A stretch of 64,000 nt of DNA from Bifidobacteriaceae bacterium (GTDB lineage Bacteria; Actinomycetota; Actinomycetes; Actinomycetales; Bifidobacteriaceae), in assembly GCA_022650895.1 (NCBI GenBank), contig JALCQC010000002.1, positions 1 through 64,000 on the forward strand, read 5' to 3'. A program made the position numbers and the translations under genes. The notes beneath the pieces were generated by a model, which did not search any database, was not told the DNA's origin, and saw nothing but the letters and a program-made list of their open reading frames with translations. Positions 42,525 to 50,778 of the stretch are shown here, one piece after another. The number at the start of each line of letters is the position of its first letter. The stretch's first letter is position 1.

Positions 42525-42717
42525 TTGAAATTTCAAAATTATGCAGAGAGAGTACTTCTCCTTACTCAAAATCTGTTCTTTGTCCTAACGACGCGCAATG
42601 CACTGCGATTCCTTATATTTAGAACGTTACAAAGTTGGCTTGTTTTGAAGTAGAAAAATTCTTCAGGAGAATAATTTGAAATTCAAACTTGAAAAGCTTT
42701 GAATTCCGGCTTATAGT
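42525..42717 (+). promoter_or_regulatory. promoter and LacI-type operators for the glycosidase locus
   Basis: Three TTGAAA-type palindromes are present: TTGAAATTTCAA at 42525-42536, TTTGAAATTCAAA at 42675-42687, and a related dyad TTGAAAAGCTTTGAA at 42689-42703. The last overlaps a -35 TTGAAA (42689-42694), which is 17 bp from a -10 TATAGT (42712-42717). The exact 13-mer at 42675 also precedes the LacI gene at 48288. A repressor binding here should block the promoter. Confidence 0.75.
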
Positions 42718-42808
42718 AATGGTGTTTTCAAAAGGCCGGCTTCTCTTCCGGCATGAAGAGTGTTCTTCATACTGAAAGGGAAACGAGAAATAAGAAGGAA
42801 GAACGACA

Positions 42809-44164
42809 ATGAAGTCTTCAGTCGGAATGAGTGGGTCACGCAATCATTGCCCTGACAGCAATGTTCCGGAAACGGACGACGTGGCACAAGTTATCGAAAG
42901 CTCCAAAGACCTCCGCGCTTATATTGAGGGATCTGCTTCTCAGATGGTGCGCTCGTCCACGGAGGCTCTGCATTATCCCTATGTGGTCCCGAGCACACCG
43001 GATTCGCCGATCTACAGTTCGGATCTGTGGGATTGGGATTCATGGTGGGCGAGCGTGGCGATGAGCCAGGTTGAGCTCGACATCAACGAGGACGGTAAAT
43101 TCCTCGAAGCCACAGAAGGATCAATCCTCAACTTCCTCGACAAGACGACGGAGGACGGCATTTCCCCTATGCTGTTGTTCCCCACCGGAGGCGGCTTTGA
43201 GGAGATCGATCCCTCGCTCTACGATGCGGACCGTCCTTTCGACCAGAACATGCACAAGCCGATTCTGGCGCAGGCTGCGGCAATGTTGATTCAGCAGCAT
43301 CACGACTCCGAGTGGATCCGCGACAAGATCGACGTTCTCGAGAAGTTCCTGAACTGCTACCTTGAGCACCACATGGACAAGAGCACCGGACTGGCATACT
43401 GGCAGACCGACTTCGCGATCGGCGTGGACAATGATCCGTCCGTCTTCTTCCGCCCCGACAAGTCCACCGCCTCGATCTTCCTGAACTCGCTGCTGTACCG
43501 CGAGCTGTTGGCATTCGGCTTCATTCTGGAGTCGCTTGGCAAGGTCGACGAATCCATCGAATGGCGCGAGAAGGCCCGTGCGCTGCGCGACTCAGTGAAC
43601 AAGTATTGCTGGGACGAGCGCGACGGCACCTACTACAGCGTCGACTTGAACCTGCGTGAGGTCGATGACAAGACGTGGCTGCACCACGGCGCACCGCGCT
43701 CGTGGCCATGCTTGCTGATGAGGATCGACAGCTGGTCGAGCTTCGCGGCAATGTGGGCCGGCATTCCGGATCAGGCGCAAGCCGAGCGGATGCTGCTGCG
43801 TTACCGTGAAAAGGACACCTTCAACGCTCCTTATGGCGTGCGTACGCTGTCCCGCCTGGAGAAGCAGTATCAGGTGCGTTCTTCGAACAACCCGTCGTGC
43901 TGGCTCGGACCCGTGTGGGGCGTCTCCAACTACATGGTGTTCCGTGGCTTGCTGAAGTACGGCTTCGAGGAGGACGCACGCGAGATGGCAGAGAAGACCA
44001 TCCGTCTCTTCGCCAACGACTTCAACGCGACCGGCTGCCTCCACGAGTACTACGATCCCGACACCGGTGAACCTGTCATGACCGCTGGATTCCAGAACTG
44101 GAACTTCCTGGTGATCAACATGATGGATTACCTCGAGGGACGCCACGTCCGTTTCGAATACTAG
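42809..44164 (+). CDS. trehalase/GH63-like family glycosidase
   Basis: 451 residues of a helical (alpha/alpha)6-barrel glycosidase: SSDLWDWDSWWASVAMSQVE, then GVDNDPSVFFRPDK, WLGPVWGVSNYMVFRGLLKY and HEYYDPDTGEPVMTAGFQNW. This pattern is that of the trehalase/mannosylglycerate-hydrolase-like group. It has no signal peptide, so it acts inside the cell on an imported sugar. The exact substrate is not clear. It is the first gene of a group with two MFS transporters, under a LacI-type operator shared with the regulator at 47200-48288. ATG 42809 follows AGAAGGAAG. Confidence 0.82.
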   Translation: MKSSVGMSGSRNHCPDSNVPETDDVAQVIESSKDLRAYIEGSASQMVRSSTEALHYPYVVPSTPDSPIYSSDLWDWDSWWASVAMSQVELDINEDGKFLEATEGSILNFLDKTTEDGISPMLLFPTGGGFEEIDPSLYDADRPFDQNMHKPILAQAAAMLIQQHHDSEWIRDKIDVLEKFLNCYLEHHMDKSTGLAYWQTDFAIGVDNDPSVFFRPDKSTASIFLNSLLYRELLAFGFILESLGKVDESIEWREKARALRDSVNKYCWDERDGTYYSVDLNLREVDDKTWLHHGAPRSWPCLLMRIDSWSSFAAMWAGIPDQAQAERMLLRYREKDTFNAPYGVRTLSRLEKQYQVRSSNNPSCWLGPVWGVSNYMVFRGLLKYGFEEDAREMAEKTIRLFANDFNATGCLHEYYDPDTGEPVMTAGFQNWNFLVINMMDYLEGRHVRFEY

Positions 44165-44270
44165 AGCCACTCGCTGCAAGCGGTTCAACAAAAAGTAATG
44201 TCGTAACTCGATTCAGGCGTCCGGAGCATTGCTGCTTCGGGGCCTGGGTCGGTAATAACGAAGGATTAAA

Positions 44271-45554
44271 ATGAGTGAATCAGCGACTACTCCGTCCGAG
44301 GAGCTAGCTCCCGGACAGACTATGAAAGTCGGTCGTTATATTGCTGGGTATATTGTCTTTTGGCTTTTCACCGCCACAGGCGTGACGATGATCACCAATG
44401 TTTTGATGCCCCAGTTCGTCAAAAACATCGGTGCAAGTAATCCGGCGGCCATCATCGGCGTCGCGTCAAGTATCGCAATGGTCGTTGCGATGATCAGCAA
44501 CGTCGTCTTCGGCGCCATCTCGGACCGTACGCGCACCCGCTTCGGGCGTCGCGCGCCATGGTTGGTGATCGGCGGCATCGTCGCCATCATCTCCTTCGTG
44601 CTGATGCCAATGCAGAGCACGGGTGTCGGAGTCATCATCGTCTACTCCATCGCTCAGATCGGCATGAACATCATGTACGCGCCGTTCTACGCAGTGCTTT
44701 CCGACAACGTTCCTGAGTCGCGTCGTGGAACCGTCTCCATGGCGAACGGCCTTGGAAACTCGGTCGGCTGCGGCATTGGCCCCATGCTGGGCTCCATGTT
44801 CATCGGCCAGGTTGTTCCCGGCCTCATCATCGGTGCGGTTCTCGTTGGTGCCGGTGGCATCGTCGCAGCCTTCGTCTTCCCGAACAAGAACGACGTTGCG
44901 GTCATGAAGGCCAGCAAGCGTCCGGACCGCTCGGTCGGCCAGCAGCTTCTCTACACCCTGACCCCTCCGCGCCACTGCCCAGACTTCTGGAAGGCCTTTG
45001 TGGGACGCACCCTCATCATGCTGTCCGTTCAGATGGTGAGCTCGTACCTCCTCTACTTGGTCCAGGATTACCTGGGTCTGGCAAACGACGCAGCGGCGGC
45101 CCTCATCGGGACCTACTCGCTGATCGTGACCATCACCTCGTTCGTCACGCTGATTGTTGGACCGCTGTCTGACAAGATGGGCCGTCGCAAGCTCCCGGCA
45201 TACATCGCCGTTGTTCTTATCTGCGGTTCCTTCGCCTCTTGGCTGCTTGGCGGCAGCGGAATGATGAGCGCGACGGTCGCAGTGATCGTGGCCGCAGTGC
45301 TCTACGGAGCAGGTTACGGAACCTTTACTGCCATCGATCAGGCCCTCAACGTGGACGTCCTCCCGAACAAGGAAGACGCAGGCAAGGATCTGGGCTTCAT
45401 CAACGTCGGTACCACCGCAGGTATGGCGGCAGGCGCACTGATGACGTCCACCATCTACTCGATCTCGGGTGGCTACACGATGGTCTTCCCAGTCGCCATT
45501 GTCATGACGCTGGTCGGTGCCTTCTCGATCTCGAGAATCAAGGTTGTGAAGTAG
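44271..45554 (+). CDS. MFS sugar transporter, GPH/SUC-like
   Basis: 427 residues, twelve hydrophobic segments. The loop between helices 2 and 3 reads DRTRTRFGRRAPW, close to the signature of sucrose/glycoside proton symporters. A second-half repeat, DKMGRRKLP, is also present. It probably imports the substrate of the upstream glycosidase. ATG 44271 lies 107 bp after that gene, with no obvious terminator between them, so co-transcription is likely. Confidence 0.85.
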   Translation: MSESATTPSEELAPGQTMKVGRYIAGYIVFWLFTATGVTMITNVLMPQFVKNIGASNPAAIIGVASSIAMVVAMISNVVFGAISDRTRTRFGRRAPWLVIGGIVAIISFVLMPMQSTGVGVIIVYSIAQIGMNIMYAPFYAVLSDNVPESRRGTVSMANGLGNSVGCGIGPMLGSMFIGQVVPGLIIGAVLVGAGGIVAAFVFPNKNDVAVMKASKRPDRSVGQQLLYTLTPPRHCPDFWKAFVGRTLIMLSVQMVSSYLLYLVQDYLGLANDAAAALIGTYSLIVTITSFVTLIVGPLSDKMGRRKLPAYIAVVLICGSFASWLLGGSGMMSATVAVIVAAVLYGAGYGTFTAIDQALNVDVLPNKEDAGKDLGFINVGTTAGMAAGALMTSTIYSISGGYTMVFPVAIVMTLVGAFSISRIKVVK

Positions 45555-45690
45555 GAGGCTCCTCGGCAAAACGCAGAGCCAGAGATAACGAAGAGATAAA
45601 GAACAGTGTGGAGTTGCCGCTTGGAGTAGGTGCAGGCGGCAACTCTTCGCATGACTCATTCCAGAGACATGAGACAGATGAGGTAATCAA

Positions 45691-46980
45691 TTGACAAGCA
45701 GGGCAGACAACACAGTGGTGGAGCAATCGAAGGATCGGTCCACCGGCCATTCGGGAAATCGTTCCATCGGCGCACCGTTGACATTGGGCGCAGGAGCGGG
45801 ATCATTCCTTGGGGCTGCGGCGATCGTTGGGCTTTCCTCCACGATCACCGTGTGGCAGAGCACTCTGCCCCTGAGCGCCATGCAGGTGGGAATTCTCTCC
45901 GGAATGCTGAGTTTCGCCATCGCCATCGGCAGCTTCATCGCGAACCTCTCGGGAAGCTTCTTCGGCCGCACGAACGTCTACCGCAATCTTCTCTTTGTGA
46001 CGGCCATCGGATTCCTGATTAGCGCTTTCGCTCCGAACTTCTGGTTCCTGCTCGTCGGAAATATCATCACCGGCATCACGACGGGTGTGGATCTGCCCGT
46101 CGCGCTCTCCTTGGTTTCCGATTCTCGCTACACGCAGGGGCGCAGCGCAAAGTTCGTGTCCATGACGCAGTCCGGCTGGCAGCTGGGCATTCTGGTGACC
46201 ATGGTCCTTGCGTTTGTCATCTCTTGGTTCGATGGCAACTTCGGATGCCGCCTGATCTTCGTTCTGCTCGCTCTCATCTCTGCGGGCACGGCACTGTACC
46301 GCAGGATTTTCGTCAAGTTCACTGAAGAAGACCTCGCGGCAGAGAACGCCCTCCGCGGCGGCGCGGGCGGCCACATGAAGCTCAACTTCTGGAAGGGATT
46401 CGGAAAGCGCGAATACGCCTTCTTCTTCTCCATCCTGATCTTCTACGTGTTCTGGAACTTCCTAGGCAACACGTGGGGCCAGTTCCAGACCTTCATCTTC
46501 GTGAATGCGAATGCGTCCCAGTCCCTAGCGACCGGAATCGGAATTCTCGTCTGCCTGGTGTCGTTCCTGTCCACCTTCGTTCTGTCGGCAGTCAGCGACA
46601 CGAAATACGAGACCCCGGTGTTCTTCATCGGCGGCGCCTTCAACATGGTGTCCCTGCTCGTTCTGGCGGCGACCGGCAACCAGCTCTGGTGGCTCATCGG
46701 CTTCACCTTCATACTGAACATCGGAACGGTGATCGCCGGCGAGGCAACGAGCAAGGTCTGGATCCAGACCCTCTTCAAGGACTCCGATCAGAGGACCTCA
46801 GTCCAGGGATTCATTCTGGCGGTCTCCCGCATCGGCTGCAGCATCCTCGCTCTTGTTACGCCACAGATGGTGATGCCCGATACCATTCAGCGCAGTATGC
46901 TGATCTTCTTCGGCTTCGCTCTGGTCTCGTTCCTGGCTGGTGTGAACGTGCTGCGACTGAAGAAGAAAAATAAGGAGTAA
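45691..46980 (+). CDS. MFS transporter, second copy in the locus
   Basis: 429 residues with about twelve hydrophobic helices. The loop 2-3 region reads SGSFFGRTNVYRN, and the central loop GGHMKLNFWKGFGKRE is charged. It is not a close duplicate of the preceding transporter. TTG 45691 is used because AGGTAATCAA precedes it and family length fits; the frame has no good ATG nearby. Sugar or glycoside uptake is likely from context. A strong terminator follows at 47044. Confidence 0.83.
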   Translation: MTSRADNTVVEQSKDRSTGHSGNRSIGAPLTLGAGAGSFLGAAAIVGLSSTITVWQSTLPLSAMQVGILSGMLSFAIAIGSFIANLSGSFFGRTNVYRNLLFVTAIGFLISAFAPNFWFLLVGNIITGITTGVDLPVALSLVSDSRYTQGRSAKFVSMTQSGWQLGILVTMVLAFVISWFDGNFGCRLIFVLLALISAGTALYRRIFVKFTEEDLAAENALRGGAGGHMKLNFWKGFGKREYAFFFSILIFYVFWNFLGNTWGQFQTFIFVNANASQSLATGIGILVCLVSFLSTFVLSAVSDTKYETPVFFIGGAFNMVSLLVLAATGNQLWWLIGFTFILNIGTVIAGEATSKVWIQTLFKDSDQRTSVQGFILAVSRIGCSILALVTPQMVMPDTIQRSMLIFFGFALVSFLAGVNVLRLKKKNKE

Positions 46981-47043
46981 CTGGTAGCGGTTGATCTGGG
47001 GTTTCGGCTGTGCTGAGATCTCGTTTGTAATGAGGTTTTAATT

Positions 47044-47096
47044 TTTGGGGCCTGTCTCTTTCTCTGCGAAAGATGGCAGGCCCCAAATTGTTTCTT
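47044..47096 (+). terminator. strong terminator ending the glycosidase-transporter operon
   Basis: TTTGGGGCCTG (47044-47054) and CAGGCCCCAAA (47077-47087) are exact complements. T-rich sequence (TTGTTTCTT) follows. It separates the operon from the oppositely oriented LacI gene. Confidence 0.85.
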
Positions 47097-47199
47097 AACG
47101 TGGGTTTCGGGGTCGGGTGGGTTTGCCCCGGCCTCGTCGGAAAACTGCTGACGCCGGCTTAGTCGGTCCGGCTTGGTCAGCCGACCTAGTCGCCTTGGC

Positions 47200-48288
47200 C
47201 TATTGCCGCGTCGAACCCCTGCGTTCGAGCGTCGGCATCAACAGCTGGGTGCTATGGATGTGCCCGGCGGTGTTGGTAATCTCGTCGAGCATCTGTTCCA
47301 TGGCTTTCCGCCCCATGTCGATCCCTGGGGAACTCACCACCGTGAGTGAACGAGGGCTGTCCGTCTCCAGGTGATCGCCCTCAGTCCCGATGATCGAGAC
47401 ATCCTCCGGAATCCGGAGTTTTCCTCCATCAACGATCGCAGTGATGATTCCTGTCGCGATGCGATCGGTTCCGGCGATAATCCCGTTCGGCCGGGTTTCC
47501 TCGTCCATCGATTCGATGGCTTTGCCGATTTCATAACCGTCTTGGAACAGGACGCCGCCGGAATCAATCACCGTGAACGAGGCGTTTTTAAAGTCTTCCA
47601 AAGCCTTCTCGATGCCACGCTGACGGTTCCGAATTGCTTGGAAATCAGAAAGATGTGCAACGTACGCGAGTTTTTCGCATCCGGTTCTGATGAGTTCTCG
47701 CGCCGCGATCTCTCCCGCCGCTTCGTCGTTTTTGAGAACGGTGCAGTGGTCGTCGGTGATGAGCGGATTGAGGTGGTCGATCATGATCGACGGTATTCCT
47801 GCGGCGCGAGCGAAGGCCACGTCGTCCTGCGAATCGTTGACGGAGCTGATGAGCAGACCATCGACATTCATTTGGCACAGCATCCGAACAAGCTCGGACT
47901 GGCGGTCCTTGTCCTGCAGCGCGTGGACGCCGATGACCTCCATATCGTTGGCATCGCAGATTTCCTGAATGCCTTCGAAAATGGAGGTGAACAGATAGTT
48001 TTCGATATCGGCCATGATGTAACCGATGACGGGCATCCCAAGTTGATGCTCCCCATTGTGCCTCTTCTGAGTCCGGACATACCCAAGTGTTTCGATCGCG
48101 GATTGAATTTTCAATTTCAGGCGGTCTGAAACGCGGCTCGGGTAGTTGAGATAATTTGAGACCGTACCGATGGAAACCCCGGCTTTTTTAGCAACATCGC
48201 TGATTCCAATATGCAGGTTTTCAGATTTGTCATCCTGCGGCGACACGACCGACGACGTTGCATTGTTTCCGTTTTCCCCTGCGCTCAT
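47200..48288 (-). CDS. LacI family transcriptional regulator
   Basis: 362 residues. A 28-residue polar leader precedes the helix-turn-helix IGISDVAKKAGVSIGTVSNYLNYPSRVSD (27-55). The periplasmic-binding-protein-like effector domain follows, with GYIMADIENYLFTSIFEGIQ and NGIIAGTDRIATGIITAI. It faces the glycosidase-transporter operon across a terminator. The exact palindrome TTTGAAATTCAAA lies 17 bp before its own start and in the glycosidase promoter, so it very likely represses both. The inducing sugar is unknown. It lacks the unusual C-terminal tail of the second LacI protein. Confidence 0.9.
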   Translation of the reverse strand: MSAGENGNNATSSVVSPQDDKSENLHIGISDVAKKAGVSIGTVSNYLNYPSRVSDRLKLKIQSAIETLGYVRTQKRHNGEHQLGMPVIGYIMADIENYLFTSIFEGIQEICDANDMEVIGVHALQDKDRQSELVRMLCQMNVDGLLISSVNDSQDDVAFARAAGIPSIMIDHLNPLITDDHCTVLKNDEAAGEIAARELIRTGCEKLAYVAHLSDFQAIRNRQRGIEKALEDFKNASFTVIDSGGVLFQDGYEIGKAIESMDEETRPNGIIAGTDRIATGIITAIVDGGKLRIPEDVSIIGTEGDHLETDSPRSLTVVSSPGIDMGRKAMEQMLDEITNTAGHIHSTQLLMPTLERRGSTRQ

Positions 48289-48304
48289 TCTTTCATCATA
48301 TTCC

Positions 48305-48353
48305 TTTGAAATTCAAAAAGAGAAGACGAAGCTCGAAAGCTCCAGCTTTTGAG
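48305..48353 (-). promoter_or_regulatory. LacI autoregulatory operators
   Basis: TTTGAAATTCAAA at 48305-48317 is identical to the site at 42675-42687. A second dyad, CTCGAAAGC (48332-48340) and GCTTTTGAG (48345-48353), has one mismatch. Both lie upstream of the LacI start at 48288 on the minus strand, consistent with self-repression. Confidence 0.7.
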
Positions 48354-48526
48354 AACCGAAGCGTGGAATTCTGCACCGTGCATTTCCTCTAAACTGAAGC
48401 CATGATCGTTAAACCGGTGGGAGTGCGGGAGCTTTCGGTGGCTCGCTTGTTTCTGCGCTTTCCCGGTGCGGCTGCGTCGTGTGGATGCAGCCGATTACTT
48501 CGAAGATCTCCGGAAAGGGGAATGAC

Positions 48527-48835
48527 ATGGCATTGATTCCTGACGAGTACGTCTGGACGGCTGGCAGAGTCGCCGATGAACCGACTCTGGAGCTACAGGA
48601 GGAGGGGCACCACCCTGTGGTGCGTTTTCTTTTGTCGGTGGACAGCAAGGATGACTCCACGTCTCAGCGGCAGATCGAAGCGCGTGGCGCGACCGCTCGA
48701 TATCTGCAGCAAAAGGCGGTCAAAAAAGACGATTTTGTGGTCGCTGCCGGCATTGTTCGCACGGACGAGGAGTCTGATTCCCACCCATATCTGCTGCTTC
48801 GCATCGTGAGTGTGGACACGTCTGAAGATTTATGA
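48527..48835 (+). CDS. SSB-like OB-fold protein
   Basis: 102 residues, ATG 48527 after GGAAAGGGG. The pattern YVWTAGRVADEPTLELQEEG, HPVVRFLLSVDSK and DDFVVAAGIVRTDEESDSH looks like a short single-stranded-DNA-binding protein. There is no acidic C-terminal tip. It is much shorter than the usual chromosomal SSB (about 150-220) and probably a paralogue used in competence or repair. It stands alone, followed by repeat-rich non-coding DNA. Confidence 0.65.
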   Translation: MALIPDEYVWTAGRVADEPTLELQEEGHHPVVRFLLSVDSKDDSTSQRQIEARGATARYLQQKAVKKDDFVVAAGIVRTDEESDSHPYLLLRIVSVDTSEDL

Positions 48836-48867
48836 GTTTTCCGTCCGCGTTTTTGGCCACTGAAAGC

Positions 48868-48911
48868 TCATTTTGAGGACCGGTAGTGCCATTGCAGTTC
48901 ATTTTGAGGAC
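48868..48911. repeat. direct repeat of TCATTTTGAGGAC
   Basis: The 13-mer occurs at 48868-48880 and again at 48899-48911, 31 bp apart (about three helical turns). It lies in the about 440-bp non-coding stretch between the SSB-like gene and padC. A dimeric DNA-binding protein on one face of the helix is possible. Nothing else in this stretch explains it. Confidence 0.6.
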
Positions 48912-49014
48912 TGATGGAGCCAAATGGAGGCCCAGCGGATGCCGAACGGGTGGTTGTGCGGCAAAATTGCGGCAAAATAAGGGTGCGGCGAGGCCATTTG
49001 AGAATCTGAGGACG

Positions 49015-49135
49015 TTGACTACGCGGTTGTGCGGCAACATTTCACGAGAACAGGTATCTTTGGGCAATATGAAAACGGCTTTTAGCCGAAAATGCCCGGG
49101 TCGCACGGATTTTTGCCGCACAACCGCGTAGTCAA
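49015..49135. repeat. 121-bp MITE-like element with 23-bp terminal inverted repeats
   Basis: Positions 49015-49037 and 49113-49135 are exact 23-bp reverse complements, beginning TTGACTACGCGG. Inside them is a smaller hairpin CGGCT/AGCCG at 49076-49088. A third, partial copy of the inner repeat half (GGTTGTGCGGCAA) lies at 48952-48964. There is no clear target-site duplication and no coding frame. It may be a non-autonomous mobile element or a large RNA hairpin. Confidence 0.7.
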
Positions 49136-49275
49136 GGCCCTGAATCTTGGTTGGGCCCGAATAAAACCCCCGGATAGCCTCGGATAAACATATGGCTGAA
49201 GCCCGGGTGGGACCGGGCATGGGTTATGAGAGGCCGGGTGAGACGGGGTGTGGGTTTGCCCCGTCCTTTAACGGC

Positions 49276-49827
49276 TCAGTGGAGGCGCTTGTAGTTCTCG
49301 TCGAAGAAACGGCCTTCGCGAATGTCGTCAGGCATGCCCTCGTACGGAGCTTCGTTGATGACGTCGTTGTTGTTCTGGCCGGCGTCGCCGATGTAGGTGA
49401 TCTTGGCGAATTCCGGCACGACGAGCTTGGGATAGGTCTCGTACTTTTCGCGGGATTCGTGCATCAGATCGATGTGCTCGTTCTGGTAGGTCACGGTAAT
49501 TTCGGGGTGCTCTTCAACCCACTTCGGGAAGAAGATGGTTCCGTTGAGCTTGTGTTCGTTCGGCACGAAGTCGAGCGCGACGTCCGTTCCGGTGGGTTCC
49601 GTCCAAGCGATCTTGTAGATGCCGGGGACGAGCATCACGATGTTCGCCTCCTGATCGGTGACCCAGCGTCCTGCAACCATTCCACCGTGGATGCGGTAGT
49701 CGACGGTGTGGTCGTTCTTTGCGTACCACTCGTATTCCCAGCCGTTGTCGTAGGTGTAGATGAAGTGCGTCCCGAGGAAGTCCTCGAGAGTTTCGAAATG
49801 CTTGTCCATGTGATTGGTGTTAGCCAT
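49276..49827 (-). CDS. padC: phenolic acid decarboxylase
   Basis: 183 residues, the normal size. [20 protein letters not shown] carries Y24 and Y26; R54 (GRW) and E77 (WTEP) complete the catalytic set corresponding to Y11, Y13, R41 and E64 of the Bacillus enzyme. It decarboxylates p-coumaric and ferulic acid to vinyl phenols, a cofactor-free detoxification of plant phenolics. An internal ATG at residue 7 gives the usual family start. It diverges from padR, with a dyad between them. Confidence 0.93.
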   Translation of the reverse strand: MANTNHMDKHFETLEDFLGTHFIYTYDNGWEYEWYAKNDHTVDYRIHGGMVAGRWVTDQEANIVMLVPGIYKIAWTEPTGTDVALDFVPNEHKLNGTIFFPKWVEEHPEITVTYQNEHIDLMHESREKYETYPKLVVPEFAKITYIGDAGQNNNDVINEAPYEGMPDDIREGRFFDENYKRLH

Positions 49828-49860
49828 CTTATAGAATCTCCTTATCTAGTGCTTTCGTAT

Positions 49861-49880
49861 ACATGTAAGTATATACATGT
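49861..49880. promoter_or_regulatory. PadR operator in the padC-padR intergenic region
   Basis: ACATGTA (49861-49867) and TACATGT (49874-49880) are exact complements with a 6-bp spacer. The spacer contains TATACT on the minus strand, a fair -10 box for padC. The site matches the ATGT-ACAT style of PadR operators. Phenolic acids should release the repressor. A TTGACA-like sequence lies at 49886-49891 on the padR side. Confidence 0.75.
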
Positions 49881-49936
49881 CTTTATTGACATGATTATGC
49901 TAAGTTGTGAGCTGAAAAAAGTCAAGGAGAATTGTT

Positions 49937-50521
49937 GTGGCTCAGAAAAACGTTTTGCAGTTTATTATTTTGGGTTTGTTGAACGAGCAGCCGCTGACGG
50001 GGTATGAGCTCACCAAGGCGTTTGACTCGGATATCGGTGAGTTCTGGTCTGCCAGGCACAGCCAGATCTATCCGCTGCTCAACCGCATGGAAGGCGAGCG
50101 GCTCATCACGCATGAAACTGAGGTGACGGGGGAGAAACTGGAGCGGAAGCGGTATGCCGTCACACCTGTGGGAGCCGAGATGCTGACGAGGTGGCTGAAT
50201 GAGCCCACGCGGACAATCACGCCGGGTAAAGATGAGTTTGCGCTGAAGTTGTACTTCATTTCAGATGCGTCGGACGGGCGCCTGCACGTGATGCTGCAGA
50301 CGCAGCTTCAGTTGCACCGGTCAAAGTTGGAACATCTTGAGGGGCAGATGAAGAGCAAGTTTTCCACGGACAGCCAGATTCGGGGACATTACGGGCACTA
50401 CCTCATCCTGAACCACGCGATTCGGCGGGAGACGGAGTATTGCCACTGGCTCGAAGATGCACTGGCGTCGGCACCGGCGGTTGCGGATGCGGATACGGGC
50501 ACGGGTGCGAAACGGTCCTAA
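49937..50521 (+). CDS. padR: PadR family repressor
   Basis: 194 residues. N-terminal winged helix with ILGLLNEQPLTGYELTKAFD, FWSARHSQIYPLLNRMEGER and a wing ending RKRYAVTPVGAEML. The C-terminal half is the helical dimerisation domain (VirR/PadR subgroup 1). GTG 49937 follows AAGGAGA. The divergent layout with padC and the intervening dyad make it the likely phenolic-acid-responsive repressor of padC. Confidence 0.9.
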   Translation: MAQKNVLQFIILGLLNEQPLTGYELTKAFDSDIGEFWSARHSQIYPLLNRMEGERLITHETEVTGEKLERKRYAVTPVGAEMLTRWLNEPTRTITPGKDEFALKLYFISDASDGRLHVMLQTQLQLHRSKLEHLEGQMKSKFSTDSQIRGHYGHYLILNHAIRRETEYCHWLEDALASAPAVADADTGTGAKRS

Positions 50522-50673
50522 ACCCTGGCGGCAGATGCAGAACGGTCAGTCAGTGGGGGGAATAGTCTTGCAGGTGCAGGCCAGTCTGTGGGTGCGAGGA
50601 AGTGTAAACGCGGAACGGCAAGTGAACGTTGACGGATTAGTCGTAAAACGCTCTGGGCGCTGACCTTCTTCTG

Positions 50674-50733
50674 CTGGCTTCCGTCGGTAGAGCTTCCGTT
50701 GTCAGAGTTCTTGTTAGTTGAGCTCCTGTTGGT
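50674..50733. repeat. four imperfect 15-bp tandem repeats
   Basis: Four consecutive 15-bp units start at 50674, 50689, 50704 and 50719. They vary around the pattern GAGCTCCTGTTGGT. A decayed fifth unit starts at 50734. They lie in the 257-bp gap before the quinone oxidoreductase. No frame is favoured strongly enough to call them coding. They may be slipped-strand repeats or a spaced binding array. Confidence 0.55.
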
Positions 50734-50778
50734 AAAGTTGGGAGACGTCCACTCACGCTCAATGACGAGGAGAAATCG

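Noticed and set aside
48841-49275. CRISPR array or tRNA in the repeat-rich gap
   Set aside because: Repeats are too few and of the wrong form for CRISPR, and no cloverleaf could be built.
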